From Fibrobacterota bacterium (GTDB lineage: Bacteria > Fibrobacterota > Fibrobacteria > UBA11236), in NCBI GenBank assembly GCA_023249635.1, contig JAHFCH010000044.1, positions 1 to 36,367 on the forward strand: a DNA stretch of 36,367 nt. Direction: 5' to 3'. A program made the position numbers and the translations under genes. The notes beneath the pieces were generated by a model. It ran no database searches and was not told where the DNA came from. It was given only the letters and a program-made list of their open reading frames with translations. Shown in pieces: positions 24,982 through 33,375 of this stretch. Positions within the stretch are counted from its first letter, which is position 1. Each line of letters opens with the position of its first letter.

Positions 24982-26583
24982 ATGGAAACGCTCGTCTCAA
25001 CCCACACCACCGCCGCTGCGCAACACCCCACCCGTAACACCCAGGATACCCTGGTGGGCCTGGGCGCCGCCGAATTGGCGCGCCGCATAGCCGCCGGGGA
25101 AACCTCCTCGGCAGCCGTCGTCGAGGCGCATATCGCCCGCATGGAGGCCGTCAACCCGGCCCTGAACGCCGCCGTAGTCAAGCTGTACGATCAGGCCCGC
25201 GCCCAGGCCAAGGCCGCCGATGCGCGGCAAGGCCAGGGCCTGCCCTTGGGCCCGCTGCATGGGGTTCCCATCACGATCAAGGAGTGTCTGGACGTGGCGG
25301 GAACGCCTTCCAGCTTCGGCCTGCCTTCGCGCAAGGATGCGCGGGTCGCTGCCGATGACGTATACGTGGCCCGCCTGCGGGCGGCCGGGGCCATTCCCCT
25401 GGCCAAGACCAACGTGGCCCAATTGCTGTTCTATTACGAGAGCGACAATCCCGTGTACGGCCGCACCAATCACCCCACCCATCCTGATCGGAGCCCGGGC
25501 GGCAGCAGCGGCGGCGAGGCCGCCTTGATCGCGAGCGGAGCCTCGCCCCTGGGATTGGGCACAGATCTGGGCGGCAGCGTGCGCATCCCTTCCGCCTTCT
25601 GCGGGATTACCGGGCTCAAGGCCACGGCGGGACGGTTCCCGGATTCCGGACGCGGCAGCGTGGCTTGGGGCCAGCGCGCCATCGCCAGCCAAGTAGGCGT
25701 GCTCGCCCCCAAGGTCGCCGACGTAACCCTGGGGTTACGGGTGATGGAAGCCGGCCGCGACAACGCGGTGGATCCCGCGCCCGCCCTGGGCGACCCCGCG
25801 CGCATCGACGTAGCCGGGCTGCATGTCGCATATTTCGAGGACGACGGAGTCTTCGCCCCCGCGCCCGGTGCGCGCCGCGCCGTGCGCGAAGCGGCCGAAG
25901 CCCTGCGACGTCGCGGCGTAAAGGTCACGGCCTGGAAGCTACCCGATGGCCGCGCGGCCCTGGACCTATGCGGGGCGTTGCTCTTCGGCGATAATGGCGC
26001 GGGTTTCCGCGCCTTGCTCGGCAAGGACAAAGCCGTTCCGCAACTGAAGGATTTGATGGCCTTATCGCGGCTTCCCGGCGGGCTGCTCGCGCTGCTCCGT
26101 TCGCTTTTGGGCGCTATCGGCCAGCAGGGGATGGCGGAAAACCTGGGCATCTTCGGCCAGGCGGACGCGGCGGAATACTGGCGCAACGTGGAAGCCCAGT
26201 CGGCCCATCGCGAACGCTTCACCCGCGCCTTGGACGAACTGCCCGGCGGCCCCGCCGACGCCATCCTCTGCCCGCCTTGCGCTTTACCGGCGTTTACCCA
26301 TGGGGCAAGCCGCGATCTGGTGACGGCCGGAATCTATGCCATCCTGTTCAACCTGCTCGGCTGGCCCGCGGGAGTGGTGCCCTTTTCCAAGGTGCGGCCC
26401 GATGAAGAAATCGGCCGCGCAACAACCCGGGACAAGGTCGGCAGCACCGCGCGCAAGGTGGAGCAAGGCAGCGCGGGGTTGCCGCTGGGCGTGCAGATCG
26501 CCGCGCGACCGTGGCGCGAAGACATGGTGTTGGCTTTGCTGGCGGTATTGGAAGCGGAGGGAGAAACGGGTCCGCGGGTTTAA
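24982..26583 (+). CDS. Amidase-signature hydrolase, FAAH-like
   Basis: A 533-residue amidase-signature enzyme with a strong AGGAGG ribosome site before the ATG. The Ser-cisSer-Lys triad is intact: Lys100 in ITIKECLDV, Ser175 in PGGSSGGEAAL and nucleophile Ser199 in GLGTDLGGSVRIPSAFCGI. The spacing of the three (75 and 24 residues) and the surrounding residues equal those of fatty acid amide hydrolase (Lys142, Ser217, Ser241). Enzymes of this type cleave fatty-acid amides or other carboxamides. No GatB or GatC partner is nearby, so a role in Gln-tRNA amidation is unlikely. No signal peptide is seen, so it is probably cytoplasmic. It follows the HD/LuxR gene by 113 bases and could be a target of it. 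Confidence 0.88.
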   Translation: METLVSTHTTAAAQHPTRNTQDTLVGLGAAELARRIAAGETSSAAVVEAHIARMEAVNPALNAAVVKLYDQARAQAKAADARQGQGLPLGPLHGVPITIKECLDVAGTPSSFGLPSRKDARVAADDVYVARLRAAGAIPLAKTNVAQLLFYYESDNPVYGRTNHPTHPDRSPGGSSGGEAALIASGASPLGLGTDLGGSVRIPSAFCGITGLKATAGRFPDSGRGSVAWGQRAIASQVGVLAPKVADVTLGLRVMEAGRDNAVDPAPALGDPARIDVAGLHVAYFEDDGVFAPAPGARRAVREAAEALRRRGVKVTAWKLPDGRAALDLCGALLFGDNGAGFRALLGKDKAVPQLKDLMALSRLPGGLLALLRSLLGAIGQQGMAENLGIFGQADAAEYWRNVEAQSAHRERFTRALDELPGGPADAILCPPCALPAFTHGASRDLVTAGIYAILFNLLGWPAGVVPFSKVRPDEEIGRATTRDKVGSTARKVEQGSAGLPLGVQIAARPWREDMVLALLAVLEAEGETGPRV

Positions 26584-26599
26584 CGAACCGCGATGCGTG

Positions 26600-26617
26600 G
26601 TCGGGCTAGCGCCCGAC
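26600..26617. terminator. Stem-loop between the amidase and PilZ genes
   Basis: GTCGGGC-TAGC-GCCCGAC is a perfect seven-base stem with a four-base loop. It begins 17 bases after the amidase stop and includes the PilZ stop codon, so it may end both convergent transcripts. Confidence 0.45.
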
Positions 26618-26929
26618 TACCTGGTTGAACCACTTCACCAGGTCGAACTTCTGGGCGTCGTCCATGGGCTGGAAGCGGACACCGATGCCGCGGAGGCCGG
26701 GTTCTTCCACGATCCAGATTACCTGGGCGTAGACGCCGTTCAGCTTCGGGTTATAATAGCTGTGGAGCAGGATGACGTCCATTTCCCGCAGGCCGAAACC
26801 GCCTTCCAGGAAACAGCCGCCCAGATTCACGTTGAGAATGCTGGAATCGAAGTACTGGCCGTTTTGCAGGGTTACCCGGGTGGTGACCGCCACTGGCCAC
26901 CGGGCTGAGCTTCTACGTTCTTCAGACAT
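26606..26929 (-). CDS. Single-domain PilZ protein (probable c-di-GMP binder)
   Basis: A 107-residue protein. The ATG at 26929 follows GAGG by ten bases; an open extension to 26980 has no better site. ERRSSARW near the N-terminus supplies the RxxxR motif, and NVNLGGCFLEG (about 33-43) corresponds to (D/N)xSxxG with Asn in place of Ser. The remainder alternates beta-strands (VILLHSYYNP, VYAQVIWIVEE, GIGVRFQPMDD) and a terminal helix. PilZ proteins bind cyclic di-GMP and control motility, pili or polysaccharide synthesis. The Asn substitution could weaken binding. No partner domain or adjacent cyclase is present. Confidence 0.82.
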   Translation of the reverse strand: MSEERRSSARWPVAVTTRVTLQNGQYFDSSILNVNLGGCFLEGGFGLREMDVILLHSYYNPKLNGVYAQVIWIVEEPGLRGIGVRFQPMDDAQKFDLVKWFNQVVGR

Positions 26930-27010
26930 AATGACTTGACCTCGCCCGCTTATCATAGCGCCCGGTGTCGGGTAAATCATCAGTTTTTTGGGTCATATGA
27001 GGGTAAATGA

Positions 27011-27044
27011 AAGGCCCCGGATGCGTCTCCGCACCAGGGGCCTT
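27011..27044 (-). terminator. Rho-independent terminator after the dksA-like gene
   Basis: On the minus strand AAGGCCCC and GGGGCCTT form an eight-base stem, with further pairing inside the 18-base interior, followed directly by TTTCATTT. It lies about 70 bases past the DksA-like stop, as expected for the end of the ileS-dksA transcript. Confidence 0.75.
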
Positions 27045-27112
27045 GTATAACTTGGCGCTCTACCTTGACCGCGGACGGCTAACGTAGAGCTTTTGAGTTT
27101 TGAGCTTTGAGG

Positions 27113-27652
27113 TCAGCCCTCGGAGGCGGCCGCGGCGGCGCGCTCTTGCTTGGTCTTGCAATCGATGCACATCTTGGCCGTGGGCACCGCTTCCAGGCGG
27201 GGCTTGGGAATCAGCTTGCCGCACTTCTTGCAGACGCCGAAGGTTCCGTTACGGACCCGGTCCAAAGCTTCCTCGATATAGAACAGGTATTTGCCTTCGC
27301 GGCTGGCCATATGGAAGGCCTGCTCACGGTCCTGGGTCTCGGTCGCATGATCGGCCAAGTGATAGGCATGGCTGGACAAATCCCCCGCGCCTTCCTTGGA
27401 CGAAAGCCTCATGGTGTTGTCCTCGAGGTATCCGAGTTCCTGGATCAGGGTCTCCTTCTTGTCGTTCAGGAGGGTCTCGAAGAACTTCAGCTCGGGCTTA
27501 CCCATCCGCACCTTGGGCGCGGAAGCAGCGGGCGCCGATTCTTCCACCGCTACCGCTTTGGCAGCCTTCGGCTTTTCCCGCGGGGCTTCTTTGGCCGCCT
27601 CCTTGACGGGGGCTGCCTTGCTCGGGGTTTCCTTACCAGCGGGCTTCTTCAT
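27113..27652 (-). CDS. DksA/TraR-family C4 zinc-finger protein
   Basis: A 179-residue protein with AAAGGA before its ATG. The first ~47 residues are a Lys/Ala/Pro-rich disordered extension. A helical coiled-coil follows (ETLLNDKKETLIQELGYL, then ATETQDREQAF), and a four-Cys zinc finger (GVCKKCGKLIPKPRLEAV, then KMCIDCK) is near the C-terminus. Members bind the RNA polymerase secondary channel and modulate transcription, often with ppGpp. The acidic tip between the helices (SSKEGAGDLSSHAYHLADHA) has Asp residues in the position of the DksA tip, but DxxDxA itself is not clear. It follows ileS by 54 bases, an order seen in many bacteria where lspA often comes next; no lspA is found here. Confidence 0.85.
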   Translation of the reverse strand: MKKPAGKETPSKAAPVKEAAKEAPREKPKAAKAVAVEESAPAASAPKVRMGKPELKFFETLLNDKKETLIQELGYLEDNTMRLSSKEGAGDLSSHAYHLADHATETQDREQAFHMASREGKYLFYIEEALDRVRNGTFGVCKKCGKLIPKPRLEAVPTAKMCIDCKTKQERAAAAASEG

Positions 27653-27706
27653 TTGAGCGGATCCTTTCCCACCAAACCCCGGTAAAGGGCGATGGATCGG
27701 TTTAAT

Positions 27707-30700
27707 CTAAACTTTTCTCGACACCGAAAATACAGCGAATTCGCCATTCACGTCCAAGGAATTCGCCTCCGATTCGGCTATCGATTCGGAGAATCCCAGG
27801 GATCCCGCCAAAACTTCGGCCGTAATATAGGCAAAATGGGTTTCTAAAGCCTCACGGAAAAGCGGAGATCCGGTTTTGACCTGGACCTCTACCCGATCGG
27901 TTACCTCGAATCCCGAATCCTTGCGCAAATTCTGGATTTTGCTGACCGACTCCCGGGCCAACATTTCCAGGCGTAAACCATGGTCGATGGAGGTATCCAG
28001 GGCCACGGTCAGATCCGGGCTGGCTTCCACCACCAAACCTTCCCGCGTTTCACGCACCACCAGGATATCTTCCGCGACCAATTCGCCTTCCTCCAGCTTC
28101 AGGGCCGTCCCCGAAAGAAGGGATTTTATCTCTTCATGGGAGAGTTTTGCAACCTTTTCGGCGACTGTTTTCATTGCCTTGCCCAGCTTGGCTCCCAGGC
28201 TCTTGAAGTTGGCCTTGGCCTTGTAGGTCACCAGGGAGGATTCGTCTTCGGAAACCGTCACCGATTTCACGTTCAGCTCTTCCCTGATCAGGTCTTCCAT
28301 GTCCAGAATCTCCCGTTTCTGGGACTGATTGCGAACCACAACGATAAGCTGGCGCAAGGGCTGCCGGTTCTTCACGTTATGCGCCGACCGTAAGGATCGG
28401 CCCAGATTCACGGCCTGCCGGACCAGGGCCATGCGGGCATTCAGGGGGGCATCGAGCAGGCTTGGATCCACGACCGGAAAATCACACAGATGAACGGATA
28501 CGGGTTGGCCCGGGACTTTGAGTTCCCGGACCAGAATCTGGTAGATCTCCTCGGCCAAGAAGGGCAGGAAGGGAGCCAGCACCTTGGAAAAGTCGACCAG
28601 CACCCGGTACAAGGTGGCATAGGCCTGGTTCTTGTCCTGGTCATCCTCGGATTTCCAGAAGCGGCGCCGCGAGCGGCGGATGTACCAATTGGTCAAATCG
28701 TCGATGAACTCCACCACGGCAGGCACCACGTTGTACAGGCGATAGGCGTCCATCTCGGTTTGCACCTTGGCCAAGAGCTGTTGCAGATCGGAAAGCACCC
28801 AGCGATCGAGCTCGTTGGACGAAGCGGATTGCGCCAGGCCCGGACGCCAGCTGAGCTGGCCTTTCTCATGGTCCGCGTTGGCGTAGGTCGTGAACAGCGA
28901 AAGGGAATTCCACAACGGGAGCAATACCGCCCGTACGATGTTCTTCACGCCGATCTCGCTGAACTTCAACTCTTCGCCCTTCACGGCGGCGGAGTCGATC
29001 ATGAACAGTCGGATGGCATCGGCGCAGGTGCGATCGATCAACTCGTTGGGATCGGGATAGTTCTTCAGCCGCTTGGACATCTTCTGCCCATCTTCGGCCA
29101 GGATGATCCCGTTCACGATCACGTTCTTGAAGGCCGGCTTCTGGAACAGGGCGGCGCCCAGCACCGTAAGCGTATAGAACCAACCGCGCGTCTGATCCAG
29201 GCCTTCGGCGATGAAGTCCGGCGGGAAGTTGGCGTCGAAGGAGTCGGCGTTCTCGAAGGGATGATGCCGCTGGGCATAAGGCATGGAACCCGATTCGAAC
29301 CAGCAATCGAGCACTTCCGGAGTGCGGCGGTATTCCTTGCCGTCGGCTGCGAAGGTTTTCTTGTCCTTGGTCTTGATCACGAGCGGATCGATGATGTGCT
29401 TGTGGAGATCGACCACCTTGGTGCCGGTGAGGGCGCATAGCTCATCGACGCTGCCCACGCAAAGCATATCGCCGTCTTCGGCCAGCCAGATGGGGATGCA
29501 GGTTCCCCAGAAGCGGTTGCGGGACAGGTTCCAGTCGCGCGCGCCGTCCAGCCATTTACCGAAGCGCCCGCCCTTAATATGCTCGGGCACCCAGTTGATC
29601 TGCCGGTTGCAATGGATCATCCAATCCTTGAGCGTCTTGGTAACGCCGTGCGCATCGGTGAGCGGCTTCTCCAGGCTCAGGAACCAGTTCTTCTGGGCGC
29701 GATACAAGAGCGGCACATCGGTGCGCCAGCAATGGGGATAGCTGTGCACCATGGTTTCATGCTTGAACACGCGGCCTTGCGCCTTGAGATGCTGCAGGAT
29801 GGATTTATCCGCGTCCTTGGCCCCGATGCCTTTCCATTCCGGCACCACGTCCATGAACTTGCCGTCCGCATCCAGGGGATCGAACAGGCTCAGGCCTTCC
29901 CTTTGGCCGAGCTGGAAATCCTCTTCGCCGAAGGAAGGTGCGATATGCACGGCGCCCGCCCCGTCATCGGCGCTGACGAAGTCGGCCATCAGCAGGGTAT
30001 ACTGCTTGTCGTTCGTGTACTCCATATACTCGAACAAGGGCTTGTAACGACGGCCGGCCAGCTCCCGACCCTTGCAGGTCTTAAGCACTTCGGTCGCGGC
30101 GGGAGGGGTGGCCTCGCCTTTTTTCGCTTTCGGTTCGGGAAAGTACGCGGTGCGGCGCGCTTCCGCGATCCAATATTTCTTGCCTTCGTGCCTCACCAGC
30201 GTATAGTCCAGATCGGGATGCAGGGCGATGGCCATGTTGGCGGGAAGGGTCCAAGGCGTCGTGGTCCACACCAGCATCTGCTCGTCCGATTCTTCCTTGG
30301 TCGAAGGCGCGTGAAGATCGCCCACATGATGCGGCGCCTCCAGTTGGAACGCCAAGGTCACGGAAGGATCCTGCCGATCCTTGTACGCCTGGTTCACCTC
30401 GAAGTTCGAGAGTGAAGTCGCGAGCGCGGGCGAATAGGGTTGGATACGGTAACCCTGGTAGATGAGCCCCTTGTCGAAGCATTGCTTGAACACCCACCAT
30501 ACCGATTCCATGAATCCCGGATCCATGGTCTTGTACTCGTTATCGAAGTCGACCCAGCGGCCCATGCGCGCCACCGTCTTGCGCCATTCCTTCGTGTACG
30601 TGAACACGCCCGCGCGGCAGGCGTCGTTGAACTTGTCCACGCCGAAGTTGGTGATGTCCTTGACCGTATGCAGGGACAGCTTGTCCTGGATGATGTTCTC

Positions 30701-30976
30701 GATGGGCAGGCCATGGCAGTCCCAGCCGAACCGGCGCTCCACGCGATAGCCCTTCATGGTCCAATAGCGGGGGACGATATCCTTGATGGTGCCGGCGAGC
30801 AGGTGGCCGTAATGGGGCAGGCCTGTGGCGAAAGGCGGCCCGTCATTGAAGACGAAGGGCTTGTCCACGGGGCGGTTCTTCACGCTTAGCTGGAAGCTGT
30901 CGTCGCCTTCCCAGAGCTTGAGGATGCGCTCCTCCATCTCGGGAAAGGACTGGTTCTTATCCGGACTGCGGAACAT
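27707..30976 (-). CDS. ileS: Isoleucyl-tRNA synthetase, eukaryote-like (type 2) form
   Basis: A 1089-residue class I synthetase that charges tRNA-Ile. The ATG at 30976 is chosen because GAGGGG lies eight bases upstream and the family N-terminus (MFRSPDKNQSFPEMEE) begins there; the frame is open to 31051. The HIGH motif appears as PHYGH (54-58) within FNDGPPFATGLPHYGH, and GWDCHGLP follows. The KMSKS motif is KMSKRLKNYPDP at about 631. The form of both motifs and the length are those of the type 2 IleRS found in eukaryotes and some bacteria, which is typically insensitive to mupirocin. A CP1 editing domain and a long C-terminal region (anticodon binding) are present. Upstream DNA is AT-rich with inverted repeats. 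Confidence 0.95.
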   Translation of the reverse strand: MFRSPDKNQSFPEMEERILKLWEGDDSFQLSVKNRPVDKPFVFNDGPPFATGLPHYGHLLAGTIKDIVPRYWTMKGYRVERRFGWDCHGLPIENIIQDKLSLHTVKDITNFGVDKFNDACRAGVFTYTKEWRKTVARMGRWVDFDNEYKTMDPGFMESVWWVFKQCFDKGLIYQGYRIQPYSPALATSLSNFEVNQAYKDRQDPSVTLAFQLEAPHHVGDLHAPSTKEESDEQMLVWTTTPWTLPANMAIALHPDLDYTLVRHEGKKYWIAEARRTAYFPEPKAKKGEATPPAATEVLKTCKGRELAGRRYKPLFEYMEYTNDKQYTLLMADFVSADDGAGAVHIAPSFGEEDFQLGQREGLSLFDPLDADGKFMDVVPEWKGIGAKDADKSILQHLKAQGRVFKHETMVHSYPHCWRTDVPLLYRAQKNWFLSLEKPLTDAHGVTKTLKDWMIHCNRQINWVPEHIKGGRFGKWLDGARDWNLSRNRFWGTCIPIWLAEDGDMLCVGSVDELCALTGTKVVDLHKHIIDPLVIKTKDKKTFAADGKEYRRTPEVLDCWFESGSMPYAQRHHPFENADSFDANFPPDFIAEGLDQTRGWFYTLTVLGAALFQKPAFKNVIVNGIILAEDGQKMSKRLKNYPDPNELIDRTCADAIRLFMIDSAAVKGEELKFSEIGVKNIVRAVLLPLWNSLSLFTTYANADHEKGQLSWRPGLAQSASSNELDRWVLSDLQQLLAKVQTEMDAYRLYNVVPAVVEFIDDLTNWYIRRSRRRFWKSEDDQDKNQAYATLYRVLVDFSKVLAPFLPFLAEEIYQILVRELKVPGQPVSVHLCDFPVVDPSLLDAPLNARMALVRQAVNLGRSLRSAHNVKNRQPLRQLIVVVRNQSQKREILDMEDLIREELNVKSVTVSEDESSLVTYKAKANFKSLGAKLGKAMKTVAEKVAKLSHEEIKSLLSGTALKLEEGELVAEDILVVRETREGLVVEASPDLTVALDTSIDHGLRLEMLARESVSKIQNLRKDSGFEVTDRVEVQVKTGSPLFREALETHFAYITAEVLAGSLGFSESIAESEANSLDVNGEFAVFSVSRKV

Positions 30977-31276
30977 GGTCGACGCCCCTCTGGTCGTAAA
31001 GAGAAAGGGGAGTGAATTTAGCATTTTACGGGGTTTCGGGCTCTCCTTCACGAGAATGCTGTGGAACGGTTGGAACCGTTTTGATAACGGATAACCGGGA
31101 ATATTCGTTATCCTTTTACTTGTATTTGGTATATCTCGAATTTCTAAATAGTGCCATTTTAGTAGATTAATAGCGATTATTGGGCGAGTTTCCCGTTATC
31201 TTATTTGTACTTACTTATTGCGCTAGGCCCCGGGATTAGGTATCTTTCCGGTAACGCCATAACCCGCGAGGATAGC
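30977..31276. other. AT-rich divergent promoter region between ileS and the DUF6515 gene
   Basis: No credible gene lies here; the DNA from about 31090 to 31230 is distinctly AT-richer than the rest. It contains AACGGTT-GG-AACCGTT (31065-31080) and GGATAAC-(11)-GTTATCC (31089-31113), two inverted repeats that could be operator sites for ileS or the divergent gene. Several -10-like hexamers occur (TATATC, TAAAAT on the minus strand), but no -35/-10 pair could be assigned with confidence. No T-box-like specifier structure was recognised. Confidence 0.45.
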
Positions 31277-31822
31277 ATGCGCCTTTCCAATTTCATCCCA
31301 GCCCCTGCCCTGCTTATCGCCGCCCTGCTCGGCTGCGCACCCGCTTCCCACGCGCACCCCCGCAGGGTGGTGGTGGTGCGCCCCTACACGCACGTGGTCG
31401 TGAACCGAGGGCATTACTGGTACCATGACGGCTACTATTACCGCCGCCACGGCAGCCGTTATCTGCTCACCGCCGCCCCCCGGGGCGCCGTGGTCACGGT
31501 GGTTCCCGCGGGAGCCATCCGCCTGCGCTTCGGCGCGGTACATTACCGCTACTTCGGCGGCGTGTACTACCAAAGCACCCCGAGGGGATATGTCGTGGTC
31601 GAGCGGCCGGCCACCATCTATCTGGAACGGGAAGTGGAGACAACGGCACCGGATACCGTATTCGTGGAGCCGACCTACCGCATCGTAAACGTGCGGAATA
31701 CCAACGGATCGGAAATCCCGGTGCGCCTGGAACAGGAAGGCGCGAAGTGGAAGGGGCCGAAGGGCGAACTCTACGACGATTTTCCCAGCGACGATCAGTT
31801 GCGCCAGGCGTACGGATTCTGA
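31277..31822 (+). CDS. DUF6515-type exported protein, probable lipoprotein
   Basis: A 181-residue protein read from the ATG at 31277, which follows GAGG by six bases. The signal peptide contains LIAALLGC, a possible lipobox; PASHA just after it would also suit signal peptidase I. The mature part is rich in Tyr, Val, His and Gly (VVVNRGHYWYHDGYYYRRHG, AIRLRFGAVHYRYFGGVYY, STPRGYVVVERPA), the layout of DUF6515: a repeated beta unit of the type GYYY, then a P-x-G-x-x-V strand. The C-terminal ~60 residues (IVNVRNTNGSEIPVRL, GPKGELYDDFPSDDQL) look like a separate small beta domain. Function is unknown; an envelope or periplasmic location is likely. Confidence 0.75.
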   Translation: MRLSNFIPAPALLIAALLGCAPASHAHPRRVVVVRPYTHVVVNRGHYWYHDGYYYRRHGSRYLLTAAPRGAVVTVVPAGAIRLRFGAVHYRYFGGVYYQSTPRGYVVVERPATIYLEREVETTAPDTVFVEPTYRIVNVRNTNGSEIPVRLEQEGAKWKGPKGELYDDFPSDDQLRQAYGF

Positions 31823-31833
31823 GACCCGGGCGC

Positions 31834-32955
31834 TTACGGCGCGATAAGGCGGCCGCGCAAATCCATTAGACGCGGATCGGTAAGGCCGTAATCGGAGAGG
31901 CGGAGATCCAAGCGGCCGGCTTCCCGCTGGAACCGCGGCGGCGCAGAGAGGCCCCCGCGCTCGGGCACAATGCGGATACGTATTCCCGCGGTCGGAGCCG
32001 GGGCGCCGTTGAACCAGTTCAGGGAATCGTCGCGCAGGCAAAAGAGCACGTCGCGACCCAGCGTCCAGCCGCGCAGATCTTCGCGGCCGGCGATGGGTTG
32101 CCATTTTTCCGGGGCATCCGTGGTGCGCCGGTATAGGGTAGAATCGGAAAGCGCGAACAGCGACCCGGTGGCATCGGCGAACAAGGCCTGGGCTTCGCCG
32201 AAAGGCACGGCCGCCGTGGCGCTGCCCGCGCCGCAATCCGATTCCAGCCGACCTTCCCGCAACGCGTACACGCAGCCATGCGCAAGCCCAACGGCGGCGT
32301 GGGCCGTAAGCCAATTCCAACTGCGTCCCCCGTCGGCACTGACGGCGGCCCGCTGGGAGTTGCCCGCATCGCGGACGCGCAGGATAATGCGATCGCCTTC
32401 CGCCAAAACATCGTCGAAATAAGTCCCGACCCGCACCGAATCGGGCACGGGGATGGCCGACCAGGTAACGCCCCGGTCACGGGTGACGCGCAATCCGTGA
32501 TCGGCGGACAGAACGTATAGACCGTCGCCCGCCCCGGCCGCAGCCATCGCGCCCGGCACGCATCCGGAATCGGTCCAATCGTCGGCGGAGGCATCGTAGC
32601 GCCAGGCCAGCGCCCCACTGCGATTGCCCAGCCACAAGGCCTGGCTGGTGCGCGTAAACCAGCCGCCCTCCAGCAACGGGACCGGGCCCTTGGGGGTTTG
32701 TATCACCCAGTCGCGGCTTTTCCAGGTGCGTCCCGCGTCGGCGGACCACCAGGTGCGCAGATCGTGGTGGACGAAGAGGCGGCCGTCCCAGCGGGCCACC
32801 GCGGCGAAAGCCCCCGAAGCCGCCGCGGGAGGCGCAGGCGCCGCCATCACCCTTTCGCTGAATGCCGAAGGGGAAGCGGGCGCCGCGAACGTGAGTAACA
32901 TCCAAGTTACGGCCGACAATACGGGATGGGGAAGATGTTTAAAGCTGGGGCGCAT
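31834..32955 (-). CDS. Exported Asp-box (BNR) beta-propeller protein
   Basis: A 373-residue protein with an N-terminal signal peptide (hydrophobic to about residue 31, ASPSA). At least three Asp-box motifs of the S-x-D-x-G-x-T-W type are visible: SADAGRTWKS, TRDRGVTWSA and SADGGRSWNW. These mark a BNR/sialidase-like propeller without visible sialidase catalytic residues. The C-terminus LSDYGLTDPRLMDLRGRLIAP resembles the last strands of a T9SS-type domain (D-x-x-G-R-x-x), although a full domain of about 80 residues is not present. It may be a secreted adhesin or sensor. Its ATG lies six bases after a small candidate ORF on the same strand. Confidence 0.7.
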   Translation of the reverse strand: MRPSFKHLPHPVLSAVTWMLLTFAAPASPSAFSERVMAAPAPPAAASGAFAAVARWDGRLFVHHDLRTWWSADAGRTWKSRDWVIQTPKGPVPLLEGGWFTRTSQALWLGNRSGALAWRYDASADDWTDSGCVPGAMAAAGAGDGLYVLSADHGLRVTRDRGVTWSAIPVPDSVRVGTYFDDVLAEGDRIILRVRDAGNSQRAAVSADGGRSWNWLTAHAAVGLAHGCVYALREGRLESDCGAGSATAAVPFGEAQALFADATGSLFALSDSTLYRRTTDAPEKWQPIAGREDLRGWTLGRDVLFCLRDDSLNWFNGAPAPTAGIRIRIVPERGGLSAPPRFQREAGRLDLRLSDYGLTDPRLMDLRGRLIAP

Positions 32956-32961
32956 GTCGTT

Positions 32962-33096
32962 TCATTCCGTCTCCGGTAAAAATAGGTCCGCGCATGCGCT
33001 GTAGGCGCTTTCTTCCGGCCGCGCGCCGCGTACAAGCTGTACGGGATGCGGATCCATTCCGGCGCAAGCGGGACATGTGTCGAAGGGGAAAAACAT
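32962..33096 (-). CDS. Candidate 44-residue Cys-motif protein
   Basis: A short frame from the ATG at 33096 to the TGA at 32962. It begins MFFPFDTCPACAGMDPHPV and continues with LVRGARPEESAYSACADLF. GGA lies six bases before the start, and the stop is six bases before the start of the propeller gene, as in an operon. CPAC could hold a metal or a disulphide. A longer frame on the same strand (32907-33539) overlaps it but has no family features. The rest of the gap to 33344 holds no recognisable gene. The product may not exist. Confidence 0.3.
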   Translation of the reverse strand: MFFPFDTCPACAGMDPHPVQLVRGARPEESAYSACADLFLPETE

Positions 33097-33344
33097 GATC
33101 GTTCCAAAGCCCCCGCGCAGGGCGCGGTGATCGCATCCGGGACCGCGACCTTGGCCGGCCCCGAGGGGGCGGCGGCAACCGCCGTCCGTCCGATCTTGAC
33201 CTTGCCGGCGCGGGACCGGTAACGCAAATAGCCGCAATCCCCGCGCCCGCGTCCCCAAATGGCAGCGTCTACGCAAAAAGCGCGCCTTGGGGCGTCACGA
33301 AGTGCCTGTCGCATGGTCGCGCTCCTGTCTACCTTAAGCGCGGG

Positions 33345-33370
33345 CCCCCTGGGGTGGAGGGCCCAGGGGG
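33345..33370 (+). promoter_or_regulatory. Hairpin that can hide the ribosome site of the BNR-4 gene
   Basis: CCCCCTGGG (33345-33353) and CCCAGGGGG (33362-33370) form a perfect nine-base stem with an eight-base loop. The 3' arm contains the Shine-Dalgarno AGGGGG that serves the ATG at 33376. If it forms in the mRNA, ribosome access would be blocked, so translation could be controlled by opening the stem. Confidence 0.5.
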
Positions 33371-33375
33371 ATTCC

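Noticed and set aside
30977-31204. Possible T-box leader for ileS
   Set aside because: The inverted repeats are short, and no conserved T-box bulge sequence or terminator pair was found; T-boxes are also not expected in this lineage.
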